In this document: piece after piece, positions 57,920 through 64,000 of the stretch
Layout: the number at the start of each line of letters is the position of its first letter
Numbering within the stretch: position 1 is the first letter of the stretch
Assembly: GCA_012064385.1 (NCBI GenBank)
Contig: QRDG01000813.1
Location: 453,952 to 517,951 of the forward strand
Direction of reading: 5' to 3'
From: Puccinellia tenuiflora
Lineage: Eukaryota > Streptophyta > Magnoliopsida > Poales > Poaceae
DNA length: 64,000 bases
Translations under genes and position numbers: made by a program
The notes under the pieces: model-generated
Database searches by the model: none
What the model was told of the DNA's origin: nothing
Seen by the model: the letters and a program-made list of their open reading frames with translations, nothing else

Positions 57920-60476
57920 TATTTGGCATTGCGCCTAGCTAAAAGGCGTTAAATAAAAGCGCTTGTTGGGAGACAACCCATCTTTTACTTTCAGTTTGTT
58001 TTTGCTTTTCTTGAGTCATGGACTTGTTTCCTATGTAGCAACTTCATTGTATCTTTTTGTTTTGGTTTTTTGTGCCAAGTTTAGCCTCTAATGCATTGAA
58101 AGTGCGAGGTATTGTTTTGCTGTCCACAAACAGATTCTATGCGCCTATTGCAGAAAATCTCGAACAATCCCTGAATTTTATATTTTTTTGATATTTTTAG
58201 ACATCAAGCCTGATACTTTTATCTATCTTTCATTAGTGTTGAGGTTTCTGATTTGAGCTACATAATTGCCTTGAAAAATTCGATCTTTACAGGCTGTTCA
58301 GTTTTTGACAGATTCTGCTTTTATTTTGTATTCGTCTCTTTTACTACCATCAAATGTGATACTCTAGAGGTGGAGTTTCATATTGAGGCTTAGTAAACAG
58401 TAGCTAGTGCCCAATAAAGTTGTTTGCAATTTGTCTTGAGTTGAACACATGTGCATTTTAATTTATGAGCACTAACCCTCTAATCAGTTTATGAGAAGTT
58501 TTGTGTGAAGAGAGTTTTTAAGTTCCAAAGAAGAGGATAATGAAGAAATTGAAGATGGATCAGAGCTCAAGGTTGGGGATGCCCCCATGGCACCCCCTCT
58601 GAATATCAAGAACCATCAAGCATCTAAGCTTGGGGATGCCCAAGGCATCACCTCCTCTTCATCGACTATCATAAGGTCGTCTTTGTTGAACTACGTTTTT
58701 ATCACTTTACATATTATGTGCTATGCTTGGAGCGCCTTTTTTCTTTCAGTTTTGTTTTGTTTTGTTTGTTTGCTGGTCATATCCTTATTGGATCCTAGCT
58801 TTATTTGTGTGAGAGAGAGGCACGCTCCGCTTTTTCATTTGAATACTCCTTTGCTTCGCTTATATCTTGTTGAGTATTCTTAGCTACTATTTGTTTGCTA
58901 GTAAGCTCTCGCTTTTAGCTTTTATCTTGTTTAGAGCTGCTAATTGTTGATGTTAAACTCTCTTGTTCTTCACTTATACTTGTTGGAGAGTTGTTATTGA
59001 TAAATTGTTTGAATTGTCAAAGTGACAAAATGCTATCCATATGATATTGGAATGAAATGAAAACCTGCATAGTCTTGTAGATCATTGTGTGGATACTTGA
59101 TGCTTCTCAATTGTTTTGAGATATTAAGATGAATGCTTAAACTTGCTGGTTATTTGAGTGGAAATTGATTAGTAAAGAAACACTGTTAAAAGCTTGAAAC
59201 TGTGTGGTGTTTCGTAGTTGTTAATTGATAGAGCTAATCTTTCCATCAAAAGAACTGTTTGGTCAACAAGGCAGACAGTGTGGAGTGTTTATGGTTATGA
59301 TTGACTGATGTCTTATGTTACTCTGTTACCGGTTAATGTTGGATGTTTGCTTCAAATACCATTTTTGCTAAGCCAAAAAAAACTCTGTACTGAGTGTGAT
59401 GTCCACTCGTGCATCCAAATTCCAAAGCCAAACTATCTTGCCAGCTGAGTCCACCATATCTACCTATGCATGGTATTTCCTGCCATTCCAAGTAAATTTG
59501 TCATGTGCTACCTTTAAAACCTTCAAAATATTCTCGTTTTGGTGCCTCTGTTTTCAAGCTCATGAGGAAGTAAGGAGGGGGTTCGTTATAGATTATGTCG
59601 AGCAAGGTTTTTTTTTTCTTTTTTCCCCTCTATTTCACCCGATGTTGATGGTTTACGTCCTCACTTAAATCAACCCGAGAGCGGTTTAAGAAAATATAAA
59701 TATAACTCACCATTCTCCTCCGTACAATGAAAATCTGAGAAATCAGCTCAAACATTGGTTAGTGGTGAAACAAATGAGAAATAGGAGTGTACTCGTTCCT
59801 CTAAAACCAGCCGCTCTCACAACTCTAAAGACCTTGCTTGACATAGGGGACTAATGAGCTTCTGAGCTATGGAATCGTTGACGGAATTATGCATCTCTCA
59901 AAATTGCTTTTATCTCTGTTTTTCAAAATCAAAAAACTCTAGCACATGACTAATCCCTGCTTTCCTCTGCGAAGGGCCTTTCTTTTACTTTTAAATGTTG
60001 AGTCAGTTTTCTTTTTCCTTCTATCTCCACCAAAGCAAACATACAACATTGACCCTGGGTATCATTGATCATATTGCATCGTCAGATTAAACATGAATCT
60101 TTATATTGACTTTATCTATAAGATAAGCCGTTGGAAGTTGAAGCTTTTTGCTAATACTTACATCTTCCTTTTGTGTTGATTCTCAAACACTTTTGTCGTG
60201 GAACCATTACCTTTGAGAATTAGTCAAATATGTGGGTCACATTGCTTTCATGTCTTTAACGTACTATTTATGAAAGGTTTTGCTTGAATGATTCAACTTG
60301 GTTATTCATTGCTTTCTTGCTATCAACTATATACAATTGTTTTGTATCACTTCATTCACGTCTTATGCTTTACATTACTATCTTGATTAAGATTGTGTTG
60401 GTTGCATGTCTCATCAAAAATTATTTTGTTATCACTTACCTACTCGAGGACGAGTAGGAGTTAAGCTTGTGGATGC
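57920..60476 (+). other. Non-coding interior of the LTR element
   Basis: About 2.5 kb without pol sequence. Contains repeated aagcttggggatgccc words (58570 and 58628) and, before the 3' LTR, a purine-rich gaggacgagtaggagtt tract (60445-60463) that may include the polypurine tract. Short frames (58587, 59396) show no domain. Confidence 0.75.
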
Positions 60477-62075
60477 TGATACATGTCAAACGTATCTATA
60501 ATTCTTGATTGATTCATGCTAGTTTTGTGATGTTGTCACATGTTTTTACGATCTTATTACATCATTTTTATGCATTTGTCGGACTAACCTATTGACAAGA
60601 TGCCCAGTGCCAGTTTCCTCGTTTGCTGTCTTTTCGTTTCAGAAACTTATCACAGGAAATATTCTCGGAATGCGCTGAAAATTTATGAGTATTTTTTATT
60701 CGCCAAGACGGAGTTTCAGTCCAGAGGGCAGCCCTGGGGGCCACCCACAGGGTAGGGACGACCCCCAACCACGGTCTGCCCTAGGGCAGCGGGTGGGACC
60801 CGCCCCTACTCTTGGTGGGTCCCCTCGGCCCCCTCCGACGCCTATAAAATCAGATTAATCTCAAAAACGTCGAGGCGGCCATTATTTTCCAGAGAAGTCA
60901 CCCCGAGGTGCCGCCACCATAAACCCTAGTTCAAGGGTGATTCTGAAGCTCATCCCGGCACCCTGCCGGAGGGGAGATCGATCCCGGTGGGCTCTTCATC
61001 GCCATGCCTTCCTCGGGATGATTTGTGAGTAGTCCAACCTTGGACTACGGGTCCATGGCAGTAACAAGATGGTAGTCTCTCTCCCTTGTGCTTCATGTAT
61101 TATGATCTTGTGAGCTGTCTAACATGATCAAGATCGATTATGGTAATGCTATGTGATGTGTTTGCTAGGATCTGATGGATTATGAAGTTATGATCAGATT
61201 GTGCATGATTCTTATATGTTGATTTATGTTCTTGCATGCTCTCCGATGTGCGTAGTTACTTTGGCCAAGTGATTGTGTCTATCTCCAAGAGGGAGTATTT
61301 GTGCTAGATAGTGGGTTCATGCCTCCTTTTGTTTCTGGGCAGGAGTGACAGAAACTTCTAAGGGCGAGGGTGTGTTGTTGCTACTAAGGGTAAAACAGCG
61401 GTGTAAATGTCTCTTTTGATATTAGCATTGCTTACTTCATGCGCTTTACTGAATGCAAATGTCTGTTGCTTGCAACTTAATACCGTTGGGTGATAGGCTG
61501 GATAGCGATCCCACGTTGGACTTTTTAGACAAAGATGCAGTTGGATTCAACGGTCTTTGTTCATTATCGTGATGCCTACATAAATATTATCATGTTCTTT
61601 ATGTCATAGCTAGATTAAGTTTGTGTTATAATCTTGTCAATTGCCTAGCTGTAATTTGTTTACCCATCGTATGAGTGTTTTATTTACTTGAGAGACTCCA
61701 CTAGTGAACCAATGGCCCCCGGTCCATCTTTTTACATTAATTGCAACCTTTATTCATCACTTTTCATTATTATTAATCCTCTGGTCCAATTTCATATTTT
61801 CATCTATTTCACTATACAATTAACCGCTTTGTTTTCTGTGAGACCGGAAAGATTGACAACCTTTCCGCCGTTGGGGGCAAAGTAATTGGTTGAGTGTGTG
61901 CAGGTCCACGTCTGTGGAAGATTAAGCGCCAGAGATCTTCAACATTCACTTTGTTGTTGATTTCAAAGTCCTACTGGTTCGATAAATCTCGGTTCGTTAA
62001 CGAGGGAAAACTGCTACTTACTACATCCACGCCTTCGCTTGGGGCACAACCCAACGCTACCATCACCGATCATCA
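60477..62075 (+). repeat. 3' LTR
   Basis: 1599 bases, TGATACATGTC at the start and TCA at the end, followed by AGCTC. Differs from the 5' LTR by scattered substitutions and short deletions. Confidence 0.93.
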
Positions 62076-62080
62076 AGCTC
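62076..62080 (+). repeat. LTR retrotransposon target-site duplication (right)
   Basis: AGCTC directly after the 3' LTR, matching 53815-53819. Confidence 0.95.
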
Positions 62081-62683
62081 TCCTCGGCAAATGGCCGATC
62101 AAGCTTCTGACCGGAGATGGGTTATGGCAAACTCTTTTAAGGATAAAGTACATTGGCTCAAGTGTGATGTCACAGGTTTCTTGGAAACCAGGGGATTCAC
62201 AGTTCTGGGCTGGCCTTATGGCAATGAAGAAATTCTTCTTCGCATACGGTTCCTTTTCCACTAAGGATGAATCAGAGAGAAGGTTCTGCGAGGATAGATG
62301 GCTAGGTACTACCACGCTTCAAGAACAATATCCAGCTTTATACAATATTATCCTTGGACGTCACAAAAGCGATATGCTCGCGCAGGTGTTGGAGACTTTT
62401 TCCCACCAAATGTGACATTCCGTCGAGATCTTGTTGGTCCACGGCTAGCATATTAGAATGAGTTGCTACAATGTCTGGCGTTAATCAATCTGGCGCAGGG
62501 GGCGACGAGTTTCGATGGAATTTACACAAAAATGGTAAATTCTCTGTGGACTCTTTGTACAAAGCACTTATCCAACCGGATGTGTCAGTAGATAATGATC
62601 ACAAAATTTGAAAGATGAAGATCCCACTCAAAATAAAAAATTTGCGTGGTATCTTCGTTGATGAGTAATTCGCACTAAAGACA
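62081..62683 (+). pseudogene. LINE reverse-transcriptase fragment, right half
   Basis: Continues the frame broken at 53819: LLGKWPIKLL, then VSWKPGDSQFWAGLM, GSFSTKDESERRFCEDRWLG and EQYPALYNII, the conserved region after the LINE reverse transcriptase leading into zf-RVT. Breaks follow after 62415, then FRWNLHKNGKFSVDSLYKAL and KMKIPLKIK. The CACTA element at 62684 cuts it again at the point equivalent to ILTKDNL. Confidence 0.8.
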
Positions 62684-62724
62684 CACTACTAGGAAACAGG
62701 CTATAGGTGGAAACCCTTTTAGTG

Positions 62725-62975
62725 GCGCACCTATTTGCCGTGCGCCACAGAAATTATTTCTGTGGCGCACGTTTTTGGGTGCGCCACAGAATTTTGCAAT
62801 TCTGTGGCGCACTGAAACAACATGCGCCACAGAAATTCAGGTTTCTGTGGCGCACGGGGCTGGTGCGCCACAGCCCCGTGCGCCACAGAAATATGACATT
62901 CTGTGGCGCACCATCACCCGTGCGCCACAGAAAGTCATATTTCTGTGGCGCACCCCTATCCCGTGCGCCACAGAA
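62725..62975. promoter_or_regulatory. Subterminal repeat array of the second CACTA element
   Basis: About a dozen copies of TGTGGCGCAC in alternating orientation, forming head-to-head pairs (cgtgcgccacagaaat and atttctgtggcgcac). The unit differs from the GAGGCGCAT of the first element, so the two belong to different families. Confidence 0.85.
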
Positions 62976-63164
62976 ATATCTCTCACTGGTCAACCCCACC
63001 ACGCACCCGGCCGAGGTCACGGGCATGCAGGTCGGCCCCACCCCTCCCACGCGCTCATCCCCATCCGTTCCACCCCCAAACCCGCGTTTTTTTTTTTAAA
63101 GGAAAGCGGTAGGAGAGGCTCCCACAGCGAGTTTTTTTTTTAAATAATGAGAACCCAAATTCGC

Positions 63165-63235
63165 GTCCGTGAGGACTTGAACCTAGGTGGCCGGGTTGTA
63201 CATCCACTCCACTAGCCAAGTGAGCTAGGCTCACT
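63165..63235 (-). ncRNA. tRNA-like module in the second CACTA element
   Basis: Minus strand: agctcacttggctagtgg (A-box-like), then ggttcaagtcc (B-box), then an oligo-T run's complement past 63145. It has the same layout as the modules near 29950 and 37550. A full tRNA fold is not evident. Confidence 0.55.
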
Positions 63236-63366
63236 TCTCCAAACATATCCGCGTTTTGCAGCATATCCCCCAATTATTGCCATCCCCCTTCTCTCTTCTC
63301 CTCCCCTTCCGTTCCATCTCCATCTCCCTCCACCCCCCCTCGTCGTCGGCCGGTCGGGCTCTCCCA

Positions 63367-63855
63367 ATGGCGTCTTCGTGGGTGCTGCTGATTGTGGTGG
63401 CGGCGGTTGTGGTGGCGGCGGGGTGTAGCGAGCCGGTGGCGGCGTCGACGGCGGCGGCGGAAGCAACGCACGAGGTGCTGCTCGCGCACGGGCTGCCGAG
63501 GGGCCTGCTCCCCACGGGGATCGTGGCCTTCTCGCACGACCCATCCACCGGCCGGTTCGTGGCGTCGCTGGAGGCGTCCTGCACGGCGCGCGCCAAGGTC
63601 GACCTGCGGTACAACGCCACCGTGGCCGGGGAGATCAGCTTCGGCCGGATCAGCGCCCTCTCGAGCATCTCCACGCAGGATCTCTTCCTGTGGTTCGCCG
63701 TCCGCAGCATCCGCATCGACGTGCCCCCCTCGGCCTCAAGCACGGCGCCGGCTACCTCAGCGGCTTCCTTGGGGTCGTCGCTCTCCCGGCTCTTCCTTGC
63801 GCTCCAGGGGACGGTGGGCGGGATGAGGAAGAGGAGGATGCGGCAGAGCACGTAG
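63367..63855 (+). CDS. Captured DUF538-family gene, C-terminally truncated
   Basis: ATG at 63367. Residues 1-28 form a signal peptide (VLLIVVAAVVVAAG). Residues 36-115 match DUF538 (HEVLLAHGLPRGLLPTGI, DPSTGRFVASLEASC, YNATVAGEISFGRISAL, LFLWFAVRSIRIDVP). DUF538 proteins are small secreted or vacuolar plant proteins of poorly known function. Normal homology ends near residue 121 (63729). The next ~42 codons read through the antisense of another gene piece to a stop at 63855, so the usual C-terminus is replaced. It lies wholly within a CACTA-type element, so I infer gene capture. The frame is open and could be expressed. Confidence 0.75.
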   Translation: MASSWVLLIVVAAVVVAAGCSEPVAASTAAAEATHEVLLAHGLPRGLLPTGIVAFSHDPSTGRFVASLEASCTARAKVDLRYNATVAGEISFGRISALSSISTQDLFLWFAVRSIRIDVPPSASSTAPATSAASLGSSLSRLFLALQGTVGGMRKRRMRQST

Positions 63856-63941
63856 GCGGCGGCGAGCACCAGCAGCGTCCACCAGGAGCGGCGAGATGGC
63901 ATCGGAGGAGGCACGGGTGGGGCTGCGCGGCTGCGGGCCAT
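63735..63941 (-). pseudogene. Captured N-terminal fragment of a membrane-protein gene
   Basis: ATG at 63941 on the minus strand. Reads MARSRAAPPVPPPMPS, then a hydrophobic segment WWTLLVLAAAYVLCRILLFL, then a charged stretch (SARKSRESDDPKEAAEV). It then runs into the antisense of the DUF538 piece near 63735. It looks like the first exon of a type II or signal-anchored membrane protein that I cannot identify. It faces the DUF538 fragment tail-to-tail. Confidence 0.5.
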
Positions 63942-64000
63942 ATTTTTTTTTAATCGAAAACGAGATTCTGTGGCGCATGGTTGTATAGTGCGACACAAAA

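Larger units (their letters stand above)
53820..62075 (+). mobile_element. Ty3/gypsy-type LTR retrotransposon, gag-protease only (8.26 kb)
   Basis: Two direct LTRs (53820-55431, 60477-62075), each starting TGATAC and ending TCA, bounded by AGCTC duplications. The interior has a primer-binding-like site, a broken gag-protease region (55625-57919) and ~2.5 kb of non-coding sequence with no reverse transcriptase, RNase H or integrase. It is therefore non-autonomous and depends on a partner. LTRs differ at many positions plus small indels, so the insertion is not recent. Confidence 0.93.
62684..64000 (+). mobile_element. Second CACTA-type element (left part), carrying captured gene pieces
   Basis: Begins CACTACTAGGAAACAGG, followed by a dense array of TGTGGCGCAC and its complement (about 62725-62975). 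The same subterminal motif reappears at 63973-63981, so the right end probably lies just outside the window. Inside are a tRNA-like module, a DUF538 coding region and the start of an unrelated minus-strand gene. No transposase is seen, so it looks like a gene-capturing non-autonomous CACTA. Confidence 0.8.

Noticed and set aside
61688..61885. 65-codon frame in the 3' LTR (also 55033-55230 in the 5' LTR)
   Set aside because: Sits in LTR sequence and is duplicated only because the LTRs are; no domain.
63231..63734. Minus-strand continuation of the 255-codon frame across the DUF538 region
   Set aside because: Antisense of the DUF538 exon; only the part from 63941 to about 63735 looks like original coding sequence.

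Overview
The window looks like gene-poor, transposon-rich nuclear DNA of a grass, most likely Triticeae (wheat/barley relatives). This rests on spliced plant genes, large CACTA elements with hairpin-rich subterminal arrays, a Ty3/gypsy-type LTR element whose LTR starts TGATACGTGTC, LINE 3' tails, a Stowaway MITE, and a CC-NB-ARC-LRR gene. Species cannot be fixed from sequence alone. One ambiguous base (n, 18153) suggests a draft or BAC assembly, so single-base frameshifts may be assembly errors.

Layout. 1-5.7 kb: intergenic DNA with a polyA retroposon flanked by a ~36-bp target duplication, and microsatellites. 5.8-10.3 kb (+): an intact multi-exon gene fusing two LSD1-like zinc ribbons, a long repeat-bearing linker and a Ptta/En-Spm plant-transposase domain with a C-terminal coiled coil. 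12.1-13.9 kb: tandem duplications. 14.7-18.2 kb (+): a decayed paralogue of the same gene. 18.5-20.4 kb: a MITE-like element holding a GC-rich minisatellite, then a LINE tail split by an hAT-like MITE with a perfect 8-bp target duplication. 21.2-22.6 kb (-): a GPI-anchor-type, nepenthesin-like aspartic-protease homologue that has lost active-site residues. 23.4-34.7 kb: a full-length ~11.35-kb CACTA transposon, genes on the minus strand: TNPD transposase (33.8-30.3), a frameshifted multi-exon second ORF (28.6-25.0), and a small viroplasmin/RNase H1-N plus membrane-segment ORF (24.2-23.9). 36.2-37.8 kb: a large foldback element. 38-40 kb: LINE and F-box remnants in duplicated DNA. 40.8-45.6 kb (-): a two-exon CC-NB-ARC-LRR gene with a one-base deletion. 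46.1-51.5 kb: a tandem duplication whose two copies were later invaded by different DNA transposons. 51.6-53.7 kb: MITE and LINE tail. 53.8-62.1 kb: a gag-protease-only LTR retrotransposon, bounded by AGCTC duplications, inserted in a LINE reverse-transcriptase gene. 62.7 kb to the end: the left part of a second CACTA element that has captured a DUF538 gene and, head-on, the start of another membrane-protein gene.

How it fits together. The likely host genes are the zinc-ribbon/transposase-domain gene, the aspartic-protease homologue and the NLR. The rest is nested mobile DNA. The most unusual signal is in the first CACTA element: its two main genes share a homologous upstream leader carrying a hairpin whose stem is kept by a paired substitution, and a short internal copy of the subterminal repeat array lies upstream of the second gene, as if the 5' control module had been duplicated inside the element.
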